Part shown: positions 32,599 through 41,221 of the stretch, piece by piece | How the letters are laid out: every line of letters starts with the position of its first letter | Position numbering within the stretch: position 1 is the stretch's first letter | Source of the DNA: Desulfococcaceae bacterium HSG9 | GTDB lineage: Bacteria > Desulfobacterota > Desulfobacteria > Desulfobacterales > JAUCGF01 | Direction of reading: 5' to 3' | Length of the DNA: 64,000 bases | NCBI GenBank assembly: GCA_030378005.1 | Contig: JAUCGF010000071.1 | Coordinates: 124,001-188,000, forward strand | Notes under the pieces: model-generated | Databases searched by the model: none | What the model saw: only the letters and a program-made list of their open reading frames with translations | What the model was told of the DNA's origin: nothing | Program-made: the position numbers and the translations under genes

Positions 32599-33756
32599 TC
32601 AAGTGATTTCAGATTTCAATGCCATAAGACGTTGCTCAATATAGTCATCAAACAGGCGCTCATCTCCCTTTGATTTAATTTCAACGCCTATCACGACGAG
32701 GTCGGTCGGCCATTTTATCGAGGAATCAAGACGGGTGTAATCTTTATCACTGGTAATAATCAATTCAGCGCCGGAAGAAATCACAGCCGTTTTAATTGTA
32801 TCAATATCCCTGTCAGTGTAAGCATAATGATCCGGAAATCCTGAAAAACCGACCGTTTGGAATCCCAGTCGTTTTAATGTTCGTCTGAAATCAGCATTAT
32901 GCGCCAATCCGCAAAACGCATACACAGCGATATTTTCTGTTTCAATCTTCATGTTTGTAACCAAACGATCAGGCGAAGTTGTTCCGGCCGGAATAATACC
33001 CCTGATTATGGGGCTGTGAACCGTTTTAAAAAGCGGCCTGCGACCGTGTATAAAATTAATTTTTTGCATAGCCTTGTCATGGCCGGCTGAAGGTTTGCTG
33101 TCACAACGCGTAAAGATACAGGTATCGGCACGTTTTAGGGCTTGAAATGGTTCACGCAACGGGCCTCTTGGCAGAAGATGGGCATTGCCAAAGGGGCGGG
33201 CATAATCCAAAAGAAGTATATTGATATCGCGCGACAGTCTTAAATGCTGAAACCCATCATCTAAGATAATCACATCCGGTGAAAATCGGTTAATGGCAAG
33301 ACACCCGGCTTTATAACGACTGCTTCCGATGACAACCGGAATGTCACGGAGCAGACGGGCGATCATCAGGGGTTCGTCGCCTGCATCGACATAATTCATC
33401 CGCACGGTTTGGCCGTCGCTGACAATCCCGCCTTGTTTGGAAGCCTGGCCTTTATATCCCCGGCACACAACCACGGTTCGATAGCCGAGGCGTTGGCACA
33501 AACGCGCCAAATAGATTGTCATCGGCGTTTTACCGGTTCCGCCGGCAGTCAAATTACCGATTGAAATAACGATGCAGGGAAGGCGGTGGCTTTTGAACAA
33601 TTTTTTTTTATAGCTGAACGCTCTTAATTGAACGCTGATTTTGTAAAGTCGCGATAAAATAAACATCAGCGTTCCCAGGGAAAACCACGGTAATGTCCTA
33701 TTTTGATATATTATATTGCGAATTCGGGTAGATAGCTTATAATTTATTTTTAGCAT
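32599..33756 (-). CDS. lpxK: Tetraacyldisaccharide 4'-kinase
   Basis: LpxK phosphorylates the 4' position of the lipid A precursor at the inner-membrane face. The 385-residue protein has the family P-loop GNLTAGGTGKTP at residues 67-78, a conserved VCRGYKG shortly after, and the DDGFQH motif near 165. A hydrophobic N-terminal helix (about 22-38) anchors it. It heads the minus-strand envelope cluster, and its presence shows an LPS-bearing outer membrane. No msbA or kdtA is adjacent inside the window. Upstream lies 280 bases of repeat-bearing DNA. Confidence 0.93.
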   Translation of the reverse strand: MLKINYKLSTRIRNIIYQNRTLPWFSLGTLMFILSRLYKISVQLRAFSYKKKLFKSHRLPCIVISIGNLTAGGTGKTPMTIYLARLCQRLGYRTVVVCRGYKGQASKQGGIVSDGQTVRMNYVDAGDEPLMIARLLRDIPVVIGSSRYKAGCLAINRFSPDVIILDDGFQHLRLSRDINILLLDYARPFGNAHLLPRGPLREPFQALKRADTCIFTRCDSKPSAGHDKAMQKINFIHGRRPLFKTVHSPIIRGIIPAGTTSPDRLVTNMKIETENIAVYAFCGLAHNADFRRTLKRLGFQTVGFSGFPDHYAYTDRDIDTIKTAVISSGAELIITSDKDYTRLDSSIKWPTDLVVIGVEIKSKGDERLFDDYIEQRLMALKSEIT

Positions 33757-33789
33757 TCGATAAAGTTATGGAATCAATATTTTTATTCC

Positions 33790-33813
33790 GGAGTGCCAAA
33801 CTTACAGTTTGGC
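33790..33813. repeat. Short hairpin of the GGAGTGC type
   Basis: GCCAAACT (33795-33802) and AGTTTGGC (33806-33813) form a perfect 8-base stem directly after GGAGT. The remaining DNA to 34036 has further imperfect palindromes (around CCGGGCTTTAC/GTAAGCCGGG) and the phrase GGGGAAATCCC, but no gene. Confidence 0.55.
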
Positions 33814-34036
33814 AATCACAAACGGGGCTTCCTGGTTGCTTTCCTGCCGGGCTTTACTGACCTCGGGAAAAACGTAAGCCGGGCGGCTACGAAGGGATAA
33901 ATAGCCGTTGTCGCATGCATGAAAAAATTGCTCACTTAGCTTGACATTAATAACAGTCGCTACATTTCAGGTAGTTTATTTTTGGGGAAATCCCTTACAT
34001 CAGATTAAGAGCAAGAAAAATAGGAAAGATATTTAG

Positions 34037-34798
34037 TCACGGATACTGAACGGGCGCTTGCAATTGACCCAATTCCACTTCAAATACGGATTTGTCCCCT
34101 CTGAAATAGGAACATAGCACCTCAATGGGCATATTATTTTGATTATAGGTGATGCTTTCCATATAAAGCCCGGCCGCGCCGCTTTGCAGACCAAAAAGAG
34201 ATGCGATTTCAGGGGCCAGATTAACGGCTTGAATAGATTGTCCGCTGCGTGCCAGCTTAATCAGATACACTTCTGAATAGATCTGATACATAGAACCGGT
34301 AAGGTCCATATTCAAAATATTGCTAAATGTCTGGCGGGGAAGATAGGTTTCTTCATAAATTAACGCAATGTCATCGCCATAGATCAGACGACGCACAGCA
34401 ACTACCTGTTCCAGCTTCCTTAAAAACAGCTTTTGCGCAACCATTTCGGAAGCGGTTTCAATGCCTTTGTGCAACACCTTAACATCGCTATTCATACCGG
34501 CATCACTCAAATTGGCATTATAAGATGTGATGTGATCAAGTTTGTGTTTAAAAGGTGTTGATTGAGGAGATGCTACGAATGTGCCTAGCCCTTTTTCTTT
34601 GCGCAATAAACCTGAAGAGACCAACTCAGCCAAAGCTTGGCGTAATGTGTTGCGATTAACATTGCACCTTAATGCGAGTTTTGTCTCCGCTGGCAGCTTT
34701 TCACCAACTTTATAGCTGCCGGTTTCAATCAGTTCCTTTAACCAAGTACTGATCTGCAAATATTTGGGGATGGGGTTATCTGGATCAACAATTTGCAT
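34037..34798 (-). CDS. GntR-family regulator (UTRA/HutC type)
   Basis: A 253-residue transcription factor. The N-terminal winged helix (about 8-75) includes KLPAETKLALRCNVNRNTLRQAL and the wing GLGTFVA. The C-terminal UTRA ligand domain ends with the family pattern MPIEVLCSYFRGDK. It lies directly downstream of the transketolase-like gene on the same strand and probably controls it in response to a sugar or sugar phosphate. The leader has a run of AAGAGC hexamers reaching to the start codon and a 14-base inverted repeat further up (34817-34861). No other ribosome site is obvious. Confidence 0.88.
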   Translation of the reverse strand: MQIVDPDNPIPKYLQISTWLKELIETGSYKVGEKLPAETKLALRCNVNRNTLRQALAELVSSGLLRKEKGLGTFVASPQSTPFKHKLDHITSYNANLSDAGMNSDVKVLHKGIETASEMVAQKLFLRKLEQVVAVRRLIYGDDIALIYEETYLPRQTFSNILNMDLTGSMYQIYSEVYLIKLARSGQSIQAVNLAPEIASLFGLQSGAAGLYMESITYNQNNMPIEVLCSYFRGDKSVFEVELGQLQAPVQYP

Positions 34799-34816
34799 AC
34801 TCTTGCCTTGCTCTTG

Positions 34817-34861
34817 CTCTTGCTCTTAATTTTGCTCATTTAATTCGATTAAGAGCAAGAG
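34817..34861. promoter_or_regulatory. 14-base inverted repeat between transketolase-like and gntR genes
   Basis: CTCTTGCTCTTAAT (34817-34830) and its exact complement (34848-34861) flank 17 bases. It lies between the transketolase-like stop and the gntR start. It could be the GntR operator or a terminator-like hairpin; there is no T-run. A related ATTAAGAGCAAGAAAA occurs just downstream of gntR (34003-34018). Confidence 0.45.
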
Positions 34862-34869
34862 TTTTAAGT

Positions 34870-36756
34870 TCAGATCAACTCTCTGACCTTGCGTTCAATA
34901 TCATCAACGCTCAAATTTTGATAGGGAATTTGTTCACTCAGGCCGCCGCGGCCTTCTCTGACCACACCCATCCGCCGATATACCGGATGATAGCCGCGTT
35001 CCAAAAGCCATGTCCCTAATCTGGAACCCAGACCTGTCTTGATATTCTGCGTTTCAACCGTCAGGACAAAGCCGGCTCCATTCAGATGTTCCAGCATTTT
35101 TTCATCTGGTGTGTTCAGGCACGGTTTGTTGATCAACCCGACTCTGATGCCATCGGCATTCAGTTTTTCAACAACATCAAGGCAGCGATACAACATTTCT
35201 CCATAAGAAACGATATATCCTATATCACCGGGGCGAATAATCTCATCCTGACCCGCTGTAAAACGATATTCCGGACCGTAAAAAGGCGTTCCGTCGGTAT
35301 TCTGAATATAAGGGGTGGCTGAACGTGTGGAAAAAATAAAGCGCAGGCCCGAATCATGAAACACCTCGTTGATAATCGCTTTCATTTGATTGGAATCTGC
35401 CGGGAAATAAAGCTGCGTGGCATCATTTTCGGCAAGGCCATTGTCAGCAAAAAAATTATTGATTCCAAAGTGGCAGGTGTTGTCGGCCATATCATCTACG
35501 CCGGAATGGGAAAAATGGGCTAACACATTGGCTCGATTTAAACGTGCCATGGTAACTTCAGAAACAACCATTTCCAGAAATGCGGAAAAAGTGCCGAAAA
35601 TTCCCTGACGGCCTTTTTCAGAGCCAAATCCGGCCGCAACGGAAAAATTATTTCTTTCCATGATTCCGCCATGAACATAAATTTCAGGAAACGCTTTACG
35701 AATGTGATGTAAACCGCATGATCCTTCCAAATCAGAGTCGATCACCAGCACTTTATCTTTTCGATCCGGCATTTCAGTCAGAATATCACAAACAATTTTA
35801 CCGAAATTATCCCTGTTTTTTGCTTTTTCTGATGAACTTCCCTGATAAACTGCGGCTGCTTTTTTAGAGGCCCCCTCTTTCAAGATATTAACCGCTTTGT
35901 CGTGTCCTCGCGCCGTCAGATAGTCAATCGCTAAATCAACTGGAATGACATCATGCCCTTTGGATATGCCCTCAATACCGGGAATTCCGATGGCCATTTT
36001 CCTTTTGTTGATTAGTGCAACCGGGCCTTGGACAGTCAGAGCTTTTTGAATTCTTTGGAATAACTGTTCAATGTTTTCGCCCTCACCCGTATCTGTCATC
36101 AGGCTGTGTCCGTTCATTGTTCGTTCCAGGTCAAAGCCCTTGAGATACTCGCTGGGATTTCCGGCAATGGTGATATCATTGTCATCAATCATCAGTTTGA
36201 TGTTTAACTTTTGGGCGACGGCATAGCGCGCCGCCTCTGCATCACCGCCTTCCTGTTGACATCCGTCACTACCGAACATGACTGTAATTTTATCCGGATT
36301 GGCACTGGCCACCCCGTTTACATAACTCCACAAATGTCCCAAACGCCCGGAACTGAAAAACACACCATTCTTATCTTCCCTTTCCGGGTGGCCATATAAG
36401 CCGTGTTTATATTCACGATAGTGTAGCAATGATTCAATTGGTAAAAAACCGTTCACTGCTGCCATCAAATATTGAATGGCTACGCGATGCCCGGCTTCAT
36501 CAAAAAAAACCGGTAAAACAGATTCGGAACCTTTCATAAATCCGTCTGTAATCAGCACTTCAGGCACAATATCATACGCACCTCCGGTATGGCCGCCGAG
36601 TCCCTTGGTGTTTGCGTAAGCGGTAAAAAAAACAATGCTGTCTCGTGCGATTTGTATATTATCGATCAATTGCAGTTTCTGCTGCGGGGTAATCTCACTT
36701 TGTGACAGATCGAATACAGGTGATTTTAACTGTTCTAAATTAATCGGAAATTGCAT
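34870..36756 (-). CDS. Transketolase-like thiamine-diphosphate enzyme
   Basis: A 628-residue TPP-dependent enzyme of the transketolase/DXS superfamily. The N-terminal domain has GLGGHTGGAYD and the TPP-Mg region MFGSDGCQQEGGDAEAARYA followed by IDDNDI (GDG-to-N pattern). The middle pyrimidine domain has MERNNFSVAAGFG. The C-terminal domain carries LTVETQNIKTGLGS. It is close in layout to transketolase but lacks some classical motifs, so the substrate could be another sugar or ketoacid. The downstream GntR/UTRA regulator suggests sugar-controlled expression. The ATG at 36756 has AGGTGG upstream. Confidence 0.82.
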   Translation of the reverse strand: MQFPINLEQLKSPVFDLSQSEITPQQKLQLIDNIQIARDSIVFFTAYANTKGLGGHTGGAYDIVPEVLITDGFMKGSESVLPVFFDEAGHRVAIQYLMAAVNGFLPIESLLHYREYKHGLYGHPEREDKNGVFFSSGRLGHLWSYVNGVASANPDKITVMFGSDGCQQEGGDAEAARYAVAQKLNIKLMIDDNDITIAGNPSEYLKGFDLERTMNGHSLMTDTGEGENIEQLFQRIQKALTVQGPVALINKRKMAIGIPGIEGISKGHDVIPVDLAIDYLTARGHDKAVNILKEGASKKAAAVYQGSSSEKAKNRDNFGKIVCDILTEMPDRKDKVLVIDSDLEGSCGLHHIRKAFPEIYVHGGIMERNNFSVAAGFGSEKGRQGIFGTFSAFLEMVVSEVTMARLNRANVLAHFSHSGVDDMADNTCHFGINNFFADNGLAENDATQLYFPADSNQMKAIINEVFHDSGLRFIFSTRSATPYIQNTDGTPFYGPEYRFTAGQDEIIRPGDIGYIVSYGEMLYRCLDVVEKLNADGIRVGLINKPCLNTPDEKMLEHLNGAGFVLTVETQNIKTGLGSRLGTWLLERGYHPVYRRMGVVREGRGGLSEQIPYQNLSVDDIERKVRELI

Positions 36757-37278
36757 TTTTCCACCTCATTGTCAGTTACTCGAAAGTTACAAATTTTGCG
36801 TTAGTGTAAGTAGGCGTAGAAAATGAAACCTGCCATTAATCGGAATTCTACAGGTTTCGTTTCTCTGCACCAAACCTACAATTTGGACAAATCCCTTACG
36901 AATCTGTATAAACATGTAGCTATCTATATAATGGCAAAGAAAATTTCTGTCAATAATAAAAGCGATGGTAAGGGGTACCAAAAAATAAACTACCTAAAAT
37001 ATAGGTGTGTCAATGGAGCGTAACTCGCTATGTTAATATTAAAAAATCAGGAAAATGATTTAGGTGCGTTATGGCGGGTACCTGGCGTACCTTACAATTA
37101 AGTATATTATTTGGGGGAAATCCCTAATGAATGCGGCTTATAAATAACTTACCTATCAGGAGTGTCGGCTTCGGTTTGCTTTGCTCGTGGCGCAAGCCAA
37201 GCTAAAGCTTGCACTCCTCTTTGCTAATATGTGTAAGTTATTTAATTTCTAATCCTGAATAAAAGATAATGAAGCGCG
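36757..37278. other. Gene-free stretch with several short inverted repeats
   Basis: About 520 bases contain GAAACCTG/CAGGTTTC arms (36825-36832, 36851-36858), a CCAAACCTACAATTTGG hairpin, the recurring phrase GGGGGAAATCCCTAA near 37110, and the GAGTGC-type palindrome at 37158-37218. No credible ORF. Confidence 0.5.
37158..37218. repeat. GGAGTGC-type palindromic repeat
   Basis: AGGAGTG (37158-37164) and CACTCCT (37212-37218) bound an imperfect palindrome containing GCAAGCCAAGCTAAAGCTTGC. Same family as 8147-8194 and 12914-12964. Confidence 0.6.
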
Positions 37279-37998
37279 CTATTTTGAATCAGGCAACCAT
37301 GTTTTGTTATATTTCTTATAATTGCTGTCCCAAAAGTTAGAGATCGCATCAATGGCGATTTCAATATCTAAGCCATGAGTGTTGATGACGATATCATAGT
37401 TGTTAGGGTTCGAGGCATCCGCATTGAATGACTGTCTGATAAAGGCGCGGTGTTCGGATTCGTGATTAAGAACACGCCGTTGAGCATCAGTTTGATGCAT
37501 TTTAAGCGTTCTGGTTACATTTTGTACTCTTGTATTTAAAGGTGCGATAACGCGCACACTCAATCGTTCGGCGGGCGGAATGATAAAATTAGCGCCATGT
37601 CCCACAATCACGGCACGGCCATGTTTGCCGATGGTGCCAATAACCTTCATCAGATGTTCAAGATAGAGGCCAGGCCAAAGATAGCGGTCCGCAATGACCG
37701 TTGCGATATGTTCAGCAACATCTGCACGACGATCTTTCCCAATCGTTTCCAATATTTTAGCACTGATATGGGCGCTTTCGGAAAATTCTTTGATAACATC
37801 GCGCTTAAATAAATCAAATTCCAGTTCGCGGGCCAGTCCGGGTGCCAATTTCGATTCGCCACTGCTTCCCGGTTCAGATGAGATAGTGATTACCGGTTTG
37901 TAACCTTCTATATTTTTATCCCTGTTTGATTTGGCTTCTTTCCACCTTGCCAACTGTTCTTTCATAAAATTTTCAATCGAATTTGAGGGCAGTTCCAT
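37279..37998 (-). CDS. Cytidylate kinase-like family protein
   Basis: A 239-residue protein of the 'cytidylate kinase-like' group. The P-loop region is ISSEPGSSGESKLAPGLARELEFDLFKRDVI, in which the usual GSGGS/GKS lysine is not obvious (SSGESK). A VIVGHGANFI strand and an RVIAPLNTRVQNV segment follow, similar to the family's lid and NMP-binding parts. The natural substrate of these proteins is not established; they often sit with sensory or stress genes. The ATG has AAAGGAATAG upstream. The gene is monocistronic by spacing (110 bases after ctpA's upstream region). Confidence 0.72.
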   Translation of the reverse strand: MELPSNSIENFMKEQLARWKEAKSNRDKNIEGYKPVITISSEPGSSGESKLAPGLARELEFDLFKRDVIKEFSESAHISAKILETIGKDRRADVAEHIATVIADRYLWPGLYLEHLMKVIGTIGKHGRAVIVGHGANFIIPPAERLSVRVIAPLNTRVQNVTRTLKMHQTDAQRRVLNHESEHRAFIRQSFNADASNPNNYDIVINTHGLDIEIAIDAISNFWDSNYKKYNKTWLPDSK

Positions 37999-38108
37999 TT
38001 TCTATTCCTTTTTAATCTTTTTTAATGAATGAGGGTTATTGTGGCACCCTTCCATTTATCGCCAAACAAAAGTGAAGACTACTTTTCGAGGCGATATGAA
38101 AGCTGCCA

Positions 38109-39446
38109 TTATTTCTTAAAGATGTTATAACTGATTAAAATTTCAAGCGAGCGCATCACCTGATAATCAGCGTTGAGATTATCCAGTTGAAGCTTACCAT
38201 ATTTACTGGCAACACTGCGTTTTTTCTTATCCGAAGTCCGAGTCTCTTTCTTATCACTTGCATCCGGTTCCGCTTCCAAATGATTTTTCAGGTCTGCTTC
38301 TGTGATAACACCGTCATCGTTCTCCTCGTCCTCTTCGATGATTTTATGTTTAATAACAATATCCGGTTCAATTCCCTTGGCCTGAATAGATCGACCATTG
38401 GGAGTGTAATATCTGGCGATGGTTAATTTAAGACCATAGCCTTCCGGAAGTTCTTCCACAGTTTGCACGGAGCCTTTGCCAAAAGACGTTGTTCCGAGAA
38501 TAAGCGCGCGATGGTTGTCCTGCAAAGCACCTGCGACAATTTCCGATGCGCTGGCACTGCCGCTGTTAATCAGAACAACAATGGGATAGGTGCGCGCCGG
38601 TGTGTTAGGGGTTCCTTTGAACACCTTATTATTTTTTTTGTAGCGGCCTTTGATAGAAAGAATTTTCACATTCTCTAGAAAAATGTCGGAAACTTTGATT
38701 GCCTGATCAAGAAGACCGCCGGGATTGTTGCGTAAATCAAGAATGAGTCCTTTAAGCGCGACTTTACCGGATTCCATTTTTTTCAATTCTGTGAGAATGT
38801 CTGTTTCCGTATTCGCCTGAAAATTAGTAATGCGTATATAGCCATATCCGGGTTTTAAAACAATCGATCTGACGCTCTCGACCGGAATAATATCCCTGAT
38901 TAACTTAAATTCGATGGGTTTGGGTACGCCTTTGCGCACAACGGTAATAATCACCTCTTTGCCTTTTGGCCCTCTCATTTTTTTAACCGCTTCCCAAAGC
39001 TTCATATCCTGGGTAGATTCCCCATCCACTTTTATAATTTTATCCTGAGCTTCAATGCCGGCTTTGAAGGCCGGTGTGCCTTCAATCGGTGAAATTACGG
39101 TTAAAATTCCTTTTTGCATGGTAATGACAATGCCTATACCTCCAAATTCGCCTTTGGTGTCGATTTGAAGCTCATCAAATGCCTCCGGGGGAAGCAAAGC
39201 GGAATGAGGGTCTAAACCGTGAACCATGCCTTGAATCGCTTTGTTGATCAGGTCTTTGGTATCTACCTCATCAACATAATTTTTTTCGACAATTTCCAAT
39301 ACATCGGTAAATGTTTTAAGGCTTTTATAAGTCTCATTGTTGCTTGCCGCAATTTTACGATTAAATCCTGTTGCGATTATAACACAGGCAACAATGATTA
39401 CCAGTAAAAGCCCTAATTTAATAAATTTGTGTCTCTTTGTTGTCAT
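38109..39446 (-). CDS. ctpA: S41 carboxy-terminal processing protease
   Basis: A 445-residue exported serine protease. The N-terminal signal anchor spans about residues 10-26. A PDZ domain lies at about 90-180 (GEFGGIGIVI to RGPKGKEVIITVVRKG). The S41 catalytic domain has the nucleophile in SGSASASEI and the general-base Lys in TSFGKGSVQ. A Glu/Asp/Lys-rich low-complexity segment (near 370-405) precedes a short C-terminal helix. Ctp proteases mature or degrade periplasmic proteins, including cell-wall hydrolases. It lies about 100 bases downstream of envC on the same strand, the usual envC-ctpA neighbourhood in proteobacteria. Confidence 0.92.
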   Translation of the reverse strand: MTTKRHKFIKLGLLLVIIVACVIIATGFNRKIAASNNETYKSLKTFTDVLEIVEKNYVDEVDTKDLINKAIQGMVHGLDPHSALLPPEAFDELQIDTKGEFGGIGIVITMQKGILTVISPIEGTPAFKAGIEAQDKIIKVDGESTQDMKLWEAVKKMRGPKGKEVIITVVRKGVPKPIEFKLIRDIIPVESVRSIVLKPGYGYIRITNFQANTETDILTELKKMESGKVALKGLILDLRNNPGGLLDQAIKVSDIFLENVKILSIKGRYKKNNKVFKGTPNTPARTYPIVVLINSGSASASEIVAGALQDNHRALILGTTSFGKGSVQTVEELPEGYGLKLTIARYYTPNGRSIQAKGIEPDIVIKHKIIEEDEENDDGVITEADLKNHLEAEPDASDKKETRTSDKKKRSVASKYGKLQLDNLNADYQVMRSLEILISYNIFKK

Positions 39447-39546
39447 TCAATAACTCCTTGATAATTAGTTTAAAGTTGAAAGTTATTTTCAAGGCGACCG
39501 AAATAAAAAGAATAGAAAAATACCTAAACTTGAGGCACCTAAAATT

Positions 39547-41220
39547 TTATCCGGTTTTAAGCCATTTCAGCGGATCAATCGGTTTGCCGTGATGGCGCAC
39601 TTCAAAATACAATTCGGGGCCGTTAAGCGAGCCTGAGTCACCGACTGTGGCAACCACTTCACCGGTTTCAACAGCGTCTCCCTTTTTTTTAAAAATGTCT
39701 TCAATATGGGCGTAAACAGTATAGTAATTATCGTTATGATCAATAATAACCATGTTACCATAGCCTTTGAACCAGTTGGCAAAAAGAATTTTGCCGTCAC
39801 AAACAGCGCGAATCGGTTCCCCCTTGTCCGCTTGAATATCTATGCCGCTTCGGAAATTGGTAACATTGTATGTAAAATTTTTATATGACCCAAAACGAGA
39901 GACTATCTTACCCTTTACCGGCATCATTAGCAACCCTTTTTGAGCAAAAAATTTTTTAGATGTAATCGGTTTGGCCTGTACTGATTTAGCCCGTTCATGT
40001 TTGGCCTGTACTGGTTTAGCCCGTTCATGTTTGGCCTGTACTGGTTTGGTTCGTTCATGTTTGGCCTGTACTGGTTTAGTTCGTTCATGTTTGGCCTGTA
40101 CTGGTTTAGTTCGTTCATGTTTGGCCTGTACTGGTTTGGTTCGTTCATGTTTGGCCTGTACTGGTTTGGTTCGTTCATGTTTGGCCTGTACTGGTTTGGT
40201 TCGTTTATGTTTGGCCTGTTTTTTATCCGCTAATTCTTTGGCTAATGCTTTGATTTTTCTATCCAGTGATTTGGAGGCCTGTTTTAAATTTTTAATCACA
40301 GTCCTTTTCAATTTTTTTTTTGTGCGAATATAATCTAACAATTGGGTACGCTCAATTCGTTTGTTAGCCATCAGATCTATTTGAGCAAGATATTCTTGTT
40401 CCAGCGCTCGTTTCTCTTTCATCTGTACTTTTTGACGATCTAAATTATCTTGTAATCGGATTTTACTTTGTGTCAATTGGTTCAGGATATTCTCATCAGC
40501 GTTCAAAATGCGTTCTAAAGCCGTTTTACGTTTAAAAAAGTCATAAATTGAATCAGCCGACGTCAGCAAAGACAGATGGCCCAAATTACTGAGTTTATAA
40601 AGAGCGACCAGTCGTTTGTTGGCATATTTTTCGCTTTTTTGAATCTGTTCTTTAAGTGTCTCAGCCTCCTGCTCATCCTTTTTATTTTTTTCTGCAATGG
40701 TATTTAAGTCAATTTTAAACAAGTCCTGACGCTTACGCGAAACATTAAGAATATGTTCGATTTCATATAAATCATCCACAAGCTCTGATTCTTTTTTAGC
40801 AAAGGCTTTAACATCGGCTTTGGATTGAGCAATCTGACGCTCAATCTTTTTAACTTTATTATTATAATTTTCCATACGAGGTGTAAGAATACGAACATAT
40901 CGCTTCCGATTGATAATAAACCCGATTTGCCCCTTGTATTTTATTTTCAACCAGTCCTTATGATGTCCGATAATTTTGATCGTGGTATTTTTCTTCAGCG
41001 TTCTTAAACGTTTGCTGTTGATATTCGGTTTTTGGCGAAAATTGAGTCGATCTGCAACAACAACGCCTATTTTTTTGATGCGCTGTGCCGAAGATACAGC
41101 CGCGTTAGCGGTAAGTGCGGTTGGCTCCGCCAGGATGCTAAACGGTATCCCCAACGTCAAGCATAAAATTGCGAATGTTCGTTGAATTTTAGCTTTGAAT
41201 ACAAGCATCGTCAGTAGCAT
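39547..41220 (-). CDS. envC: EnvC-like murein hydrolase activator (SH3, coiled coil, degenerate M23)
   Basis: A 557-residue periplasmic protein: signal peptide (about 1-31), bacterial SH3 domain (about 48-108), long coiled coil (about 115-320), eight decapeptide repeats of AKHERTKPVQ type, and a C-terminal LytM/M23 domain. The M23 domain reads FRSGIDIQ where active enzymes have HxGxD, so the first zinc His is absent, as in EnvC-type activators that switch on amidases rather than cut themselves. The gene follows ftsX by one base, so FtsEX-EnvC form one unit for septal peptidoglycan splitting. The start at 41220 is uncertain; an internal ATG at 41208 is equally possible. Confidence 0.88.
   Translation of the reverse strand: MLLTMLVFKAKIQRTFAILCLTLGIPFSILAEPTALTANAAVSSAQRIKKIGVVVADRLNFRQKPNINSKRLRTLKKNTTIKIIGHHKDWLKIKYKGQIGFIINRKRYVRILTPRMENYNNKVKKIERQIAQSKADVKAFAKKESELVDDLYEIEHILNVSRKRQDLFKIDLNTIAEKNKKDEQEAETLKEQIQKSEKYANKRLVALYKLSNLGHLSLLTSADSIYDFFKRKTALERILNADENILNQLTQSKIRLQDNLDRQKVQMKEKRALEQEYLAQIDLMANKRIERTQLLDYIRTKKKLKRTVIKNLKQASKSLDRKIKALAKELADKKQAKHKRTKPVQAKHERTKPVQAKHERTKPVQAKHERTKPVQAKHERTKPVQAKHERTKPVQAKHERAKPVQAKHERAKSVQAKPITSKKFFAQKGLLMMPVKGKIVSRFGSYKNFTYNVTNFRSGIDIQADKGEPIRAVCDGKILFANWFKGYGNMVIIDHNDNYYTVYAHIEDIFKKKGDAVETGEVVATVGDSGSLNGPELYFEVRHHGKPIDPLKWLKTG
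39971..40210. repeat. Eight in-frame tandem 30-base repeats inside envC
   Basis: Eight contiguous 30-base units start with TTGGCCTGTA at 39971, 40001, 40031 and so on to 40181. They encode Lys/Arg-rich decapeptides between the coiled coil and the M23 domain. Units differ at only a few bases, so the array is recent and could change length by slippage or recombination. Confidence 0.95.
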
Positions 41221-41221
41221 T

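Noticed and set aside
39971-40210. 30-base repeats as a CRISPR array
   Set aside because: Units are directly contiguous with no spacers and stay in frame inside envC, encoding a decapeptide repeat.
39927-40333. Repeat-rich ORFs on either strand opposite or out of frame with envC
   Set aside because: They are shadow frames of the 30-base tandem array and have no independent start signals.
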